Shown here in pieces: positions 1-10,300 of a DNA stretch of 58,321 nt. The position numbers and the translations under genes were made by a program. Below the pieces are notes generated by a model. That model worked only from the letters and a program-made list of their open reading frames with translations, had not been told where the DNA came from and searched no databases. The DNA comes from Desulfobacterales bacterium (GTDB taxonomy: Bacteria; Desulfobacterota; Desulfobacteria; Desulfobacterales; UBA2156): NCBI GenBank assembly GCA_011049715.1, contig DRHF01000343.1, positions 1 through 58,321 on the forward strand, in the 5' to 3' direction. How positions within the stretch are numbered: position 1 is the first letter of the stretch; each line of letters begins with the position of its first letter.

Positions 1-322
1 GGGACAAGAGACGAGAATTTTGTTGAAATATGCATTTTCCCCGCTTAAAAATCTGAGACAGGATCATTTCTCCTGCTGTATTCATGATGAGGATATGAAA
101 ATCTTTTCTTAAGAGCCTTCCCAAATCGACGGTATAGATGGTCGTCAATTCGCTTTTTTGGGACAACGATTCATAGTTCAATAAAACCCCCAAATCAATA
201 TCGCTGAAGGATTGTTCTCGACCCTGGGCAAAAGATCCAAAGAGGTATGCGGCACCGACTTCGGGACGGCTTTTGAAATAGAATGAAATTCGGTGTGCAA
301 TTGAATCTTTGTGTAATGGCAT
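1..322 (-). CDS. MNT-type minimal nucleotidyltransferase, partial (runs off left edge)
   Basis: The reverse strand reads from an ATG at 322 without a stop to the window edge (107 codons). Residues 29-45 carry the polymerase-beta nucleotidyltransferase signature: G29-S30, then D41-I-D43 in the motif SDIDLGVL. This matches small MNT proteins, which in known systems pair with HEPN proteins and act as antitoxins by modifying the HEPN toxin. The family is about 100-140 residues, so most of the gene is present. No intact HEPN gene lies upstream in the window; a partner could lie beyond the left edge. The family call is firm; the toxin-antitoxin role is inference. Confidence 0.8.
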   Translation of the reverse strand, partial: MPLHKDSIAHRISFYFKSRPEVGAAYLFGSFAQGREQSFSDIDLGVLLNYESLSQKSELTTIYTVDLGRLLRKDFHILIMNTAGEMILSQIFKRGKCIFQQNSRLLS

Positions 323-329
323 ATCTTTT

Positions 330-650
330 CAATATCTTGATTTTCGTTTATCTTTCGTCGAGATTATTGCGGATTTCATGATTGTTTTGTTTCGCCACGT
401 GTCTAAATTTTATCAATTCCGAGCATACCTTGAATTACTCTTTTCAACACTGATAGATGATTTCTTTACATATGTCGAGCGCGATGGCATTAGCGGTTTC
501 ATTCGACATAGAAGATGTCCTTTTCGATCACCTTCTTGTGTTTTTTCCTGGGCATTAACTCTGGAGTAAATGGTTTAGGGACACGAAGGCTGAGCGATGC
601 CAGTTCAGCTTCCGAGTAGACTCCGCCCTCTTGAACTACATCAAAAAATT
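330..650 (-). pseudogene. possible decayed small gene(s) upstream of the MNT gene
   Basis: No intact gene is supported between 323 and 701. On the minus strand a stretch open from 648 to a TGA at 499-501 reads as plausible protein (FDVVQEGGVYSEAEL...) but has no early start codon. Further down, fragments in other frames contain FRH-like and NHEI-like pieces loosely recalling the end of HEPN/DUF86 proteins. This may be a frameshifted remnant of a small gene or of the missing HEPN partner. The similarity is weak. Confidence 0.2.
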
Positions 651-701
651 ATATTTATTGCTTAAATATCAAATAGTTATGTTGTAATTTGTCAAGTTGA
701 T

Positions 702-1211
702 CTATAGAGTGCCCTTTAAAAATGGATGTTCCAATAAACCTGTTATTTTGTCATTTAAGCTCTTGGCTCTTTTGACCCGTCCGTGAACAAAATGCGTGTC
801 TGCATCGATGTCATTTTTTTTGGTCTCATTTTCCAGCAACTCATTTGCCTGGTTCAGCTCCAGACCCACAGTCTGGATTTTCTGAAACAAAAATACCAGC
901 AATCCTTGTCTTAGGGCGGTTTCAAAATTTTCTGCCGTCCTAAAATAATTTTTTCGGTCGCCTTTTTTCCAGGATCTACGAAGGAGTCCCATGCTTTCAA
1001 GGTGTCGGGCCGCGATGCTCACCGAGGCTTTGCTTAATTCCAAGTCTTCGCCGATTCGGTTCAAAGAGCATTCACCGTCCGTAAGATAGAGATAGACGAG
1101 CATTTGGCCGACAATACGTCCCAGGCCCAACTCCTGAGCCGTTCTTCCTCCGGCTTCGATCAACCTGCTCCGTGCCTCTGCAGCAACATTATTAAATTTT
1201 ATATCATTCAT
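702..1211 (-). CDS. GbsR/MarR-family winged-helix transcriptional regulator
   Basis: A 169-residue protein. The N-terminal segment (GGRTAQELGLGRIVGQ) followed by a winged helix-turn-helix at about residues 45-95 (SLNRIGEDLELSKASVSIAARHL, with a basic wing at WKKGDRKNYF) is the layout of GbsR-type MarR regulators. The C-terminal half is predicted helical and probably dimerises. GbsR proteins control glycine betaine synthesis in Bacillus, but relatives in other phyla sit beside many kinds of cluster, so the target is unknown. Here it lies downstream of the polysaccharide locus on the same strand. A perfect inverted repeat directly upstream of the ATG suggests autoregulation. It ends in TAG. Confidence 0.8.
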   Translation of the reverse strand: MNDIKFNNVAAEARSRLIEAGGRTAQELGLGRIVGQMLVYLYLTDGECSLNRIGEDLELSKASVSIAARHLESMGLLRRSWKKGDRKNYFRTAENFETALRQGLLVFLFQKIQTVGLELNQANELLENETKKNDIDADTHFVHGRVKRAKSLNDKITGLLEHPFLKGTL

Positions 1212-1236
1212 AACTTTTACAATATTTTAAAAGTTA
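1211..1236. promoter_or_regulatory. 9-bp inverted repeat at the start of the GbsR-like gene, candidate operator
   Basis: TAACTTTTA (1211-1219) and TAAAAGTTA (1228-1236) are perfect inverted copies separated by 8 bp. The repeat abuts the start codon of the minus-strand regulator at 1211, where bound protein could block transcription. This fits autorepression by a MarR-fold dimer; it is inference from position and symmetry only. Confidence 0.45.
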
Positions 1237-1287
1237 AATATAACTAAAATGTTATTAGTGCGATGTCAATAAAAATATTGATTTTTT

Positions 1288-2460
1288 TCAATTTTTTGAA
1301 AATTTTGCAGTCAAAATCAATGCATCGAGGGTTTGAGAAGCCGTTTTTTCCCAGGAAAATGATTCGGCCCATCTTCTTGCTTTATTGACAAATTCTGACC
1401 GGTAATCGGGTTGCCAGGTCAGTACATCGAGTATTTTGTTGGCAAACGGTTCGGACGTCGGCTTGTTTACATAGATAGCGAAATCACTCCCGACTTCGGG
1501 TATCGATGCTTTTGTGGTTGTCACCACCGGCACGTGGCACATCATCGCCTCCAAAACCGGTAATCCAAACCCTTCGTATAGAGATGGAAAGACGAAAAGA
1601 TCCGCACCTTGATAAAGCGCAATCAGTTCCTCTCGATTTAGGCCTGAAATGCGAATCACTCGATCAGGCTCAGAAAGGTTTGCAAGGCTTTTTGTTACCA
1701 GCCTTTCCCCGAGCCTTGGTTTTCCAACGATGACGAGCCGATGAGGTATTTTTTCTATAATTTTCCCATATGCTTCGACCAGAGTGTGAAGATTCTTATG
1801 GGGATAACTGTTGGCGATGGTCAGGATGTATTTTTCAGTGGCGGGTATCCATTTTGAAACGATTTTAAAGACTTCATCGTTCGCCAGATTTTTTTGAGCG
1901 AAATCATCCGCAGCCAGATAGGTGACATGGATTTTTTCCTTCGGAATATTGACATAACGGATGATTTCAGATTTTGAAAACTCTGAAACTGTCAAAAATT
2001 GCTGGGCTCTAAAACCCGCTATCCTTATTAACAAATCAGTAGTAAACATTGCAAGCCAGGTGAGATCCTCCGGATGGCGTTTGTACTGCATGTCGTGGAT
2101 GGTCACCGCCTGGGGACAATGAACGATAGCCGGCCCCGTATATCCTGGCGACCAAAGCGCATCAACGCCGGCCTGTTTCACTTTTAAAGGCAGTTCGAAC
2201 TGTTCACGCATGATCCGACTAAAACGGTTTGTCGCCTTGAAGTTTAGTATGGAAAACTTTACTTGTGTGTACCTAGAAAATAAAGAATTCAGAAGTGAAT
2301 GGTTTTCCAAATTGGTAAAAAGGGTTATCTGTACATCATGGTGATTGCGGCAAAGGGCATCGAGTGTTTTGCACAAATAGGTTTCAGAGCCGCCGACTTC
2401 GCCTGGGATGAGAAACAGAGCATTAACACCGATGTGTATAGAAGGCCGTTCGGCGTTCAT
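1288..2460 (-). CDS. glycosyltransferase family 4 (GT-B fold)
   Basis: A 390-residue protein of usual GT4 length. The N-terminal domain begins IHIGVNALFLIPGEVGGSET, with the glycine loop typical of GT-B enzymes. The C-terminal donor-binding domain has ILTIANSYPHKN and the GT4 signature FPSLYEGFGLPVLEAM with its E-x7-E pair. It should transfer a sugar from an activated donor to a growing polysaccharide on the cytoplasmic face. The start at 2460 was chosen because the ATG overlaps the TGA of the upstream gene (ATGA); a longer in-frame reading would only translate the upstream gene in another frame. Sugar and acceptor cannot be told. Confidence 0.87.
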   Translation of the reverse strand: MNAERPSIHIGVNALFLIPGEVGGSETYLCKTLDALCRNHHDVQITLFTNLENHSLLNSLFSRYTQVKFSILNFKATNRFSRIMREQFELPLKVKQAGVDALWSPGYTGPAIVHCPQAVTIHDMQYKRHPEDLTWLAMFTTDLLIRIAGFRAQQFLTVSEFSKSEIIRYVNIPKEKIHVTYLAADDFAQKNLANDEVFKIVSKWIPATEKYILTIANSYPHKNLHTLVEAYGKIIEKIPHRLVIVGKPRLGERLVTKSLANLSEPDRVIRISGLNREELIALYQGADLFVFPSLYEGFGLPVLEAMMCHVPVVTTTKASIPEVGSDFAIYVNKPTSEPFANKILDVLTWQPDYRSEFVNKARRWAESFSWEKTASQTLDALILTAKFSKN

Positions 2461-3269
2461 GGTTCTTTGTTCGGGTTTCCGAGATACCGAAGGGCAGCCA
2501 TCAAAGTGTAAATACCCACAATGCCCCACCTGACCCCGTGATGAATACAAGTTTGAGGCGTCAGGACGCCGGCATGCTCTTTTGCCGCTTCGAGCTCCTC
2601 CTTGAACTGGATGGCATAATTGCTGCCGCTGATGGATGCCTCGTACCACCGGAAGTCAGCAACCGGCATTCGATCCCTGAGGCAGATGGCTCCACCGTTT
2701 TTCCAGAGCCGCAGGATGAAATCGTAATCCCAGGCCGCAACCAGGTCCTCCCGGAGAAACCCGGTGACTTTCAAGGCTTGTCGCGTCAAAAAAAGCGTGG
2801 GCTGCGAGACAAAGTTGAGGCACTGGACGGTGAATCGGGACGATATTGGAAAAAAAGACTCTTTGAACCGGGTAATCCAACGCCGGATCTCCCTGCCCTG
2901 CTCATCAATAATGTTGCATCGTCCAAAACAGAGTGCTTTATTCGGTTCAGCTTCAAACGCTTCGGCGACTCTTTTAAGTACCCCAGGGTGATACCGGTCG
3001 TCGGTATTGAGCCAGCCGACAATATCGCCGGTGGCCAGTTTTAATCCCTTGTTGATGGCATTTACCGGGCCATTGTCCGGTTCGGAAATGAATGTGGAGA
3101 TCTGGGATCGATATCTATCGATTATTTCAAGTGACGCATCGGTACTTGCACCATCAACAACAATATATTCGAGCTCAATATCATCTGCTTTTTGGGAAAC
3201 AACGCTCTGAATCGACTCTTCGAGAAATCGATCACCATTGCGATTGGCAGTAATGATGGAAAATTTCAT
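2457..3269 (-). CDS. glycosyltransferase family 2
   Basis: A 270-residue GT-A enzyme. It opens with MKFSIITANRNGDRFLEESI, has the nucleotide-binding VDGASTDAS stretch at about residues 39-47, and the metal-binding acidic motif WLNTDDRYHPG at about residues 86-96. It lacks membrane segments, so it probably works at the inner face of the membrane adding one sugar to the repeat unit. It is coupled to its neighbours at both ends: 4-bp overlaps with the gene before and after it indicate one operon. Confidence 0.87.
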   Translation of the reverse strand: MKFSIITANRNGDRFLEESIQSVVSQKADDIELEYIVVDGASTDASLEIIDRYRSQISTFISEPDNGPVNAINKGLKLATGDIVGWLNTDDRYHPGVLKRVAEAFEAEPNKALCFGRCNIIDEQGREIRRWITRFKESFFPISSRFTVQCLNFVSQPTLFLTRQALKVTGFLREDLVAAWDYDFILRLWKNGGAICLRDRMPVADFRWYEASISGSNYAIQFKEELEAAKEHAGVLTPQTCIHHGVRWGIVGIYTLMAALRYLGNPNKEP

Positions 3270-4069
3270 CTCTCACTGACCAATGGTTTGAGCCGAAACC
3301 AGAATTTCCCGAGGTATTCGTAAAGGAGCCGTTCGGTCAAAACGATGTTGTTGCTGGATGGATATAGATCCTTTGGGCTGAAACGGGTGGAGCCTTTGAA
3401 GATAAAGTCGGTTGGTGCGGGAACAGGGTTCATATCGTGCTGTTGAAAGATATTTATCGCGCGCGGCATGTGCACTGAGGAGGTTACCAGAATAAAGGGG
3501 GCATGTTTAATTCGGCGTTTGACAAGCTTTGCTTCTTCCTCGGTATTTGCAGGGGTGTTTTCGATGATAATGTCTTCTGGGGGAATACCCATCTGTTCTA
3601 CCACAGTTGCCATGATTTCGGCGTTTGGAGTAGTATCGAACCCTGGACCTCCGGATAGAAAGAGCTTGGCCCCGGGGATGGCTCTGTAAAGACGGATACC
3701 TTCAACCAAACGAAACAGTGAGTCGCCATTGATCTGGCTTGTTGCCGGCAATCGTGGATCGCTCACATGTCCGCTGCCCAGAACTACAACATATTTCAGG
3801 GGTTTCTTTTGGCTTTTCAATACAGCCTGAATATTCTTCAGCGGTTCGTACCTGCTTTCTATCTGTTTCAATTTTTCGTTAAACACACCGTAACCGGACA
3901 GCACGATGATCAAAAAACCAAGGACAAACGCTGTCAGCGCTATTTTTCGCCTCCTATTGATTATAAAAAATACGATACCGATCAAGTATAGAAGCAAAGC
4001 GATGCTCAAGGGTGAAACAATGGCTACCAATAGCTTTTGAAGCCATAATATCATTATGCCATTTTGCAT
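3266..4069 (-). CDS. SanA/ElyC/YdcF-family (DUF218) membrane-anchored protein
   Basis: A 267-residue protein. Two hydrophobic segments lie at about residues 10-35 and 45-65, followed by a DUF218 domain with YVVVLGSGHVSD, FLSGGPG, E-NTPANTEEEA and VTSSVHMPRA, the usual signature order of ElyC/SanA/YdcF proteins. ElyC and SanA affect envelope polysaccharide or peptidoglycan precursor metabolism in enterobacteria; the exact reaction is not settled. The ATG at 4069 shares its A with the TGA of the upstream gene; a GTG one codon earlier is also possible. Its place among glycosyltransferases fits an envelope glycan role. Confidence 0.82.
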   Translation of the reverse strand: MQNGIMILWLQKLLVAIVSPLSIALLLYLIGIVFFIINRRRKIALTAFVLGFLIIVLSGYGVFNEKLKQIESRYEPLKNIQAVLKSQKKPLKYVVVLGSGHVSDPRLPATSQINGDSLFRLVEGIRLYRAIPGAKLFLSGGPGFDTTPNAEIMATVVEQMGIPPEDIIIENTPANTEEEAKLVKRRIKHAPFILVTSSVHMPRAINIFQQHDMNPVPAPTDFIFKGSTRFSPKDLYPSSNNIVLTERLLYEYLGKFWFRLKPLVSER

Positions 4070-6162
4070 CACGAAGAACGCGTAGAGTGTGAAATGCTTT
4101 TTTTTGTAAATATATTTCGGTTTTTAATATCGAGAATCATCATCGGTATCAGGAAATAAGAGGAAAAAACTGCAAAATAGTAGTAGCGCCAGTTCAGGGG
4201 AAAAATAAGTAACAAGGCAGCGATTTGAACAACAACAAATGTGCTGTAAATCGCAGACATTGGAAAAAGCCAAAATAGGACAATCACCACTAAGAACAGC
4301 CCGAGCATATAAAAAGGGTTCCACGAAAGGTAGACCCACGGAGTTTTGTATGTTTGTTTGTAGATTTTTAAACCCAGATCATGAAGCCATTGGATAGGAT
4401 ATCGGTTCGGTTTCAGATAGGGATATACATCGTTCCATCCAGCAGGTTTCAGAAAATAATTCTGCGCATATCGATCATTTAAATAGTAATGCCAAAGGTC
4501 CCAGTTAGATTCTGTCTGGTTAATATTTAGAATGAAAAAATAATATGAGACGGCCCTTTTCATTGCTGGTGCCAAGGCCGTCTTTCTTATCTGATCGGTA
4601 TATCTTGAAGCAATCTCCAAAAATCGTCTATCGTTGATCGACATCAACCTCAGTCCCGTTGCAAAAACCGCGGCTATTCCAAAAATAGACAGAAGTGTCA
4701 AAAAAATAACTGCTTTTTTCACTGGAATAATTCTCATGGCGACTAACAGCGCCGGAATGATCAGTAAATACAAAGCCCCATTGTATCTAATTAGCGCCAA
4801 GGACAAATAAAGTAAAAAAAGAACTCCCCATTTTTCCATGGATATCTTTAAGCTCCCTCGTTTCTTATGGTGGAGCATATCAGTAAGCGTAAAGGCCCAA
4901 AAAGTGACCAACAGCGCAAAGGGTATATCCTTCCAGAGAACGATATTATAAAGTCCCACGGGTATTGAAAAAACAAACAACAGGTAAAAAGGTAGCAACA
5001 CTGTCAAACGAATTCCTTTCCGGTAAAGGGAAAAGAAAATATACGAACCCAGGAGCGACACCAGCACAATATGGATGATCGGCACCACAGCGATATGATT
5101 CCAGAGGTGCATCAGATACATATAGAAGATTACATTGAGGATGGGATGATCCATGATAAACAAGCCGGGAATACTGGCCGCGCGCCATACTTTGAGTGAA
5201 TCAATGGACATGACGCCAGGCCAAAAAGCGATCAACCAGATCGAAAAGCTGAGAATTGCTCCACCAAAAAACAACCAGAAAATGTAACGCCGATCATTTA
5301 AGATCATATCCCTCAGGCTGCCCATCTTTTTAAATAGCCTCCATAGAGCAAAAAGAATCCAAGTACTTATCAATGCGAAGATACACTGAAAAATAAACCT
5401 GCCGGCGTGCCAATACTGTTTCAACCCTCCATTAAGATCTTTCAATATGATATTCGGGGCCGGTTGCGATCCGGTTGCAAAGTTTTTGTGTCCATCCTGA
5501 TGTTTCAACAAAACGGATTGGAAATGTATAGGCGTCGCTCCGTCAGTCGGTTCAATAACCATCGTTTTTATTTTATAACGCGGAATCGGCATGGTGATTT
5601 CAAATGAACCGTCCGGTGCAATCAACCAGTAGTTGATTTCACGTCGGCGTATCTCCTCATTGTGTGTATACAGATCATATTTTCCGATTTTTCCATTAAC
5701 TCCGACTTCTGCTCTACCCGCATAATTGTTGGTAAAAAATAGAAACCGGATATTCTGTTTGGCTTTGACATCAAGTTGTATTTCGGCCCCGTCCTTTTTA
5801 AATTTTAAAAATCCCCCTTCATCGATCCCAGTTGTTTCAGCAATTAAATCTTTCAAGGGTATGTCATGCCGGTTATCCAATCGAATACCAATAAGGCGAA
5901 CCGTTTTACCAACACGCCTAATTGTCAAGTTATGTTCGGGTACTCCTTCCGGCCACATCGTATTCAAGTTGAATTGTTTGCGCTCGTAATCGTTAAAGCC
6001 TTCAACCGACTCCCACCGAACCACTAGACTCGTGCCCGGTTCAGGCGCGATTCCCTTTATCACCAATTCCATAGCCGGGTACCAACCTGATCCGAAGACG
6101 AAGTAAATTAGCAAACCAACGAATACCACTATCATTACAATGATTTTGGAATTTGATGACAT
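4069..6162 (-). CDS. large polytopic membrane protein, DUF6020-like, putative GT-C glycosyltransferase
   Basis: A 697-residue protein. One N-terminal membrane anchor (residues about 8-25) is followed by about 230 residues of beta-rich, likely periplasmic sequence, then about ten hydrophobic segments from residue 260 on. The loop FWPGVMSIDSLKVW and the later MDHPILN resemble the first-loop Asp and HP motif of DUF6020 and related GT-C (lipid-linked sugar) transferases. It probably adds a sugar to, or otherwise handles, the glycan outside the membrane. ATG at 6162 is preferred to the TTG one codon before it. Family-level call only; substrate unknown. Confidence 0.65.
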   Translation of the reverse strand: MSSNSKIIVMIVVFVGLLIYFVFGSGWYPAMELVIKGIAPEPGTSLVVRWESVEGFNDYERKQFNLNTMWPEGVPEHNLTIRRVGKTVRLIGIRLDNRHDIPLKDLIAETTGIDEGGFLKFKKDGAEIQLDVKAKQNIRFLFFTNNYAGRAEVGVNGKIGKYDLYTHNEEIRRREINYWLIAPDGSFEITMPIPRYKIKTMVIEPTDGATPIHFQSVLLKHQDGHKNFATGSQPAPNIILKDLNGGLKQYWHAGRFIFQCIFALISTWILFALWRLFKKMGSLRDMILNDRRYIFWLFFGGAILSFSIWLIAFWPGVMSIDSLKVWRAASIPGLFIMDHPILNVIFYMYLMHLWNHIAVVPIIHIVLVSLLGSYIFFSLYRKGIRLTVLLPFYLLFVFSIPVGLYNIVLWKDIPFALLVTFWAFTLTDMLHHKKRGSLKISMEKWGVLFLLYLSLALIRYNGALYLLIIPALLVAMRIIPVKKAVIFLTLLSIFGIAAVFATGLRLMSINDRRFLEIASRYTDQIRKTALAPAMKRAVSYYFFILNINQTESNWDLWHYYLNDRYAQNYFLKPAGWNDVYPYLKPNRYPIQWLHDLGLKIYKQTYKTPWVYLSWNPFYMLGLFLVVIVLFWLFPMSAIYSTFVVVQIAALLLIFPLNWRYYYFAVFSSYFLIPMMILDIKNRNIFTKKSISHSTRSS

Positions 6163-6202
6163 CAAAACGAGATATCTTAATATGAACCGAAATGAAACAC
6201 GA

Positions 6203-7294
6203 TTATCTATCCAATTCTTCCAGAAGATGCCTTGTAACAGAAGTCATCGCGTGTGCATACGCTTCCATTTTTAGGATTTTAAATCGTTGAATTTTTCTTG
6301 AACGTGTTGAATCTTCCAACCATTCCTTCCCATTGTTATCCACGAAAACTGAAACTGGTGAAAAGGTAAAAATTTTCTCGATGGTTTCGCCGCTCTGAAT
6401 TTCGGATTCCCCCAATGCAAACCAGTCTTCGCCTCTTTGTACAAACCCGCGTTTAGTGATGAAAGTAAATATCGCCGTACACCACAGATTTCTGATGCCT
6501 TTGAGAATATATTGTTTTTCGGTCTTTGGAATTTTTCGATACAAAAATCCCATATGATCCTCCTCGTTTTTCTTCAAAAGGGCATAAACAAAAAAATTGA
6601 TCATTGGACTGGATATACCTTCTAATAAATCAACCTGTTTGGCTCTCCAAAACGAGGCATTGCCATTGTTCTGCCACAATCCACCATCAAAAGAAGGTAC
6701 CCAAAAAACGGGCAATCCTGAGTTCATAACACGTGCATATGCGATTGGATCGAGTTTAACGTTATGTTCTCGAAATGCACCCTGCGCATCACCAATGAAA
6801 ATAAGGAGTTTTTCAACTTTACGGTTGAAAAGTGCAGGCTCGCGATTGTACGCAGCGGCAATATCCCTCATACTTCCAACTGTAATAATTGTAACCGGTT
6901 TTGCAGCCTCCCGAAGTACGTTGATGATTAATTTGACACCTTTTTGATATTTTTTCAGTTCACCGTAACCTGGATCTAAAGCATTTGCCAAGGGACGAGA
7001 CAAACCGATCCCATAGGGTACATCCCGGCCAAGCAGATGATTGAGCTGTTGAATAGGAATTCTTCCCGGCCGCTTATCTTGTTTGGCACCTTGATCCAGA
7101 ATGACTGCCCTAAGGTCAATCTCCGGAATTGAATATAAGGTCACTATGTCGAAATGATCATCAGGATCGTCATGAGGATGAAACAGATCGGTGCTGTAAA
7201 TGACAGGAATTTTTTCACTTTGGTTTGCTGAAAAAGATATTCCAGGACAAACCGTTACAACGATCACTAAAAGTAATTTTAAAATGATGTTCAT
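6203..7294 (-). CDS. secreted nucleoside-hydrolase-like protein (IUNH superfamily)
   Basis: A 363-residue protein with a clear signal peptide (residues 1-23, cleavage probably after SFSA). The mature part begins with VIYSTDLFHPHDDPDDHFD, an acidic cluster where inosine-uridine nucleoside hydrolases bind calcium, although the usual DxDxGxDD spacing is altered. Later motifs such as PVTIITVGSMRDIAAAY and LLIFIGDAQGAF fit the family core. Enzymes of this family cleave ribosyl N-glycosidic bonds; the altered motif and the setting in a polysaccharide operon suggest a different substrate. The C-terminal third has no clear family match by eye. Confidence 0.65.
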   Translation of the reverse strand: MNIILKLLLVIVVTVCPGISFSANQSEKIPVIYSTDLFHPHDDPDDHFDIVTLYSIPEIDLRAVILDQGAKQDKRPGRIPIQQLNHLLGRDVPYGIGLSRPLANALDPGYGELKKYQKGVKLIINVLREAAKPVTIITVGSMRDIAAAYNREPALFNRKVEKLLIFIGDAQGAFREHNVKLDPIAYARVMNSGLPVFWVPSFDGGLWQNNGNASFWRAKQVDLLEGISSPMINFFVYALLKKNEEDHMGFLYRKIPKTEKQYILKGIRNLWCTAIFTFITKRGFVQRGEDWFALGESEIQSGETIEKIFTFSPVSVFVDNNGKEWLEDSTRSRKIQRFKILKMEAYAHAMTSVTRHLLEELDR

Positions 7295-7315
7295 GTTGCA
7301 AATTAAAACGACGTA

Positions 7316-10300
7316 TTACGTATTGTTTTCTTTGTTTGAAAATAGATCACGCACTGCCTGTGCGAAACTCATAAACTTTATTCGTGTCTCCAATTTAATG
7401 TCACTGTCTCTGTTGGAAAGCAGAACCGGAGGTAGTAAGATTTGAGGGTCCTGGCCCTTTGATTCAATAACAAGGCATCCGTTTCGAGTCAGGATATGTG
7501 CAGTTCCTGCAATTTTTAATGACGTCCAACCTGTGGAAGCATCATAGCTGACTACAGGCTGGTTTTTTTCTGTATTGTAAATACTGATATGTTCAATGGT
7601 TACCACACCATTCTTCATGACGGGATCAATCCGCAAATAGATTGTTTTCGAATCGGCATGCAAAGGTTTTGTCAAGGTTACCCACTGTCCACTTTTGTAG
7701 GTTGTTTTCCATGATTCGGATTCGGAAAACCCCTGACCAACATGCCAATACAACTGAAACGTCTGAGGAGACGATAAGTTCTCTTTATAAAAAGGAGTTA
7801 GATTAATTAGTTGCATCTCTTTTTCAAAATTTTGGTGTAGGTTGTCTGTCAGGTGCCCTAAGTAGGCCTGATCAGGCCAATTACGCGCTTTGAAGCGGTT
7901 GAGCACCTTTTCCAAGTTTCTTGATGCCCTCTCCCAGCTCGGCCATTTTTGGGCTGTCTTACAGGCACCTCTTTTTAAGCGTTCTCGCACTGCCGGTTGG
8001 TGCTTTAGCATATTTATTTTTTCTATGACTTTTACCTCATCATTGGTTTGAACGACAATGCTGTTAGAATTATGCCGGATGTATTCGTCATGTCCAGTGA
8101 CATTATAAACTATGGCCGTACCCCCACAATGGAACATCTCTAGTGGGGGGCCAAACATTCCTTCAATGTAACTGAGTTTTACCAAAACATCGCAGGAGCG
8201 GTAAATTGAAGGTGTTTCTAAAAGTGGCACCTGCGAGTAAACCCTGTCTACTCCGGGGAATGTTTCCACTTTTGATGATGTCATTAACCATATTTCGTCT
8301 GCATCTGAATGCCGGCAGAGTTCTATGGTTCTCTCAACGTTCTTGAAACTGACCCCCAAGGGACCTTCCACCAGAACTCTTAGTTTACCGGGCGTTCGTG
8401 GTGAAAGACACGTGCCATCGACTGCATAAATATCTTTGCGGATACCATTTCGCACAAGAACACTCGAATGACCGTAATGGGCTTTGAGATACTCTTGTAT
8501 CCATTGTGCTTCTGTTATTACGGGGAGGGGGTATAGATATGTACTCTCTATAAATCTTTTTAATGCTAGCTTTTCATCAGTGACCTGATCGTTCGTTTGA
8601 ACAAAACGCGACTCAATTGATTGAACGAAGTAAAGGTAAGTCCGAGCCGAAATCATCCTCAGCATAAAAACGCTATTCCACCATGTCGCAATTGCAACAT
8701 CGAAATGCATATTTCTGACCTCATGAAAAGTCTGCCAGTTTAGTTCACTGGCCTCCGGGTGCCACGCATAGCGCTGTGGCAAAATCTTTTCTAAGGTGAT
8801 AATAAATACTTGGAATCCACGTCTTGCTAACCGAATCGCGTGCTCAAAGATCACAATGGTACCGCCACTGATCTCGGGATATCCCAATAAAAAGGCAATT
8901 TTTGTTTTGTTCTTTGGATTTAATCGGTTGTACTTATTGCATTCATTTTGAGTTTCAATTCCAATTTTTTCAGAAAATGATTTTTGGAAGCAGCGTTTGC
9001 CGTATCGTTTGTGGTAAAAACCGATTCCCAAACGCCGTAAGATAATTGGCGGCCATATACCTGTATCAAGAATAGGCTTAGGATCCTTGATAATTTTTCG
9101 TAAATTTTGCAGACGCTCCATTTTTCCGATTCTCTGACGTGTTTTGAAATCCGTATAGTCGAAAATACCAAAGTTTTCCAAATGGGTAAGAGATTCAAAA
9201 AAATCGACTTCTCTTTTAGTCGGCTTAAAAACAATCCGCCCATGGTGTCTTGCAAACCACTCATCGTCAGGTATGACCGCACCGTTACAATAATAATATT
9301 CCGTTAGTTTGTTAAATAAATTGTATAGATTTTTTTGGAGTGGTTTTATGTGTTTCTTAAAAAGGTGTCTTTCTTCCGGATAATCAACGGTGGTAATGCA
9401 TATCTCCTTCTCACCTAAATTGACACAGTGGCTTATTCGAGAGTGTGGCCTATTGTCAAGTGGATCTCTCTCTTCTCTTGTATAGTATCCGTCTGCGCTT
9501 CCATGCGAAGCCCCAAGGATCATTTCAAAAAGGGATGTATTGGTTCTATAAATATCAAAATAAGATGATTTTTGGGGTGTTTCTGAAAAAAGAACACCAG
9601 TCTTACGGTTCTTTTCCCTTACATTAGTCGGTTGAAACAAACCGACATAATAACCGCTTATGTTGACTTTCTCTTTTAGTGTGAAAAACAGATTATCCTG
9701 AATAGATCCTTTCCAACCGACATCGACTATATTAATCCCGTCCCGATGGTAATCTATTCCAAAAGAATCCAGGTAGGCTATCAGATTGTTGCGTTGTTCA
9801 TTTCGCTTATTTTCATAAAGTATCTGAAACTTTTTTAAAGAATAAATGTTGTAAAATTCTGTTGAATCCGGAAAATTCGTTAATATTTCTGCAAAATTAA
9901 TGTTCAAATTATCACAAATGTCGCGAGCTTCTTCTTCATTGAAACTTAAACTCAACAGAAAATCACGAGGAGAGATATTTCTGTATTGATTGAATATACC
10001 GGTGAAGTTCTCTTCTTTTAATGGTTTTAAGGAGCCAATATAGGAAGCTTTTCTGGATATTATAAGATAATGGCTCTGAATGATTTGAGCACCAAAAAAA
10101 TCATTTTGAAAACGCTGGAACAAAAACTTTAAAAATTCACCTTCCTTTGAAAAAAAGAATACATCCCGAATTCCATTCCAGTATAGTCGTTGCCAAAGCA
10201 AATAGGAAAAATGCCATAGGATAAGTGCGAGTTCCGGAAAAACATGGTTACTGTTTTTTTCTACTTCACCGGATATTTGTCTTTTAAGTTTCTCAACCCT

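Noticed and set aside
309..569. 86-codon plus-strand open frame at the left end
   Set aside because: It lies opposite the MNT gene's start and upstream region, has no ribosome site and reads as low-complexity Phe-rich sequence.
2461..2649. 63-residue N-terminal extension of the GT4 glycosyltransferase
   Set aside because: It is only the upstream GT2 gene read in another frame; the ATGA overlap at 2460 gives a start right before the family motif.
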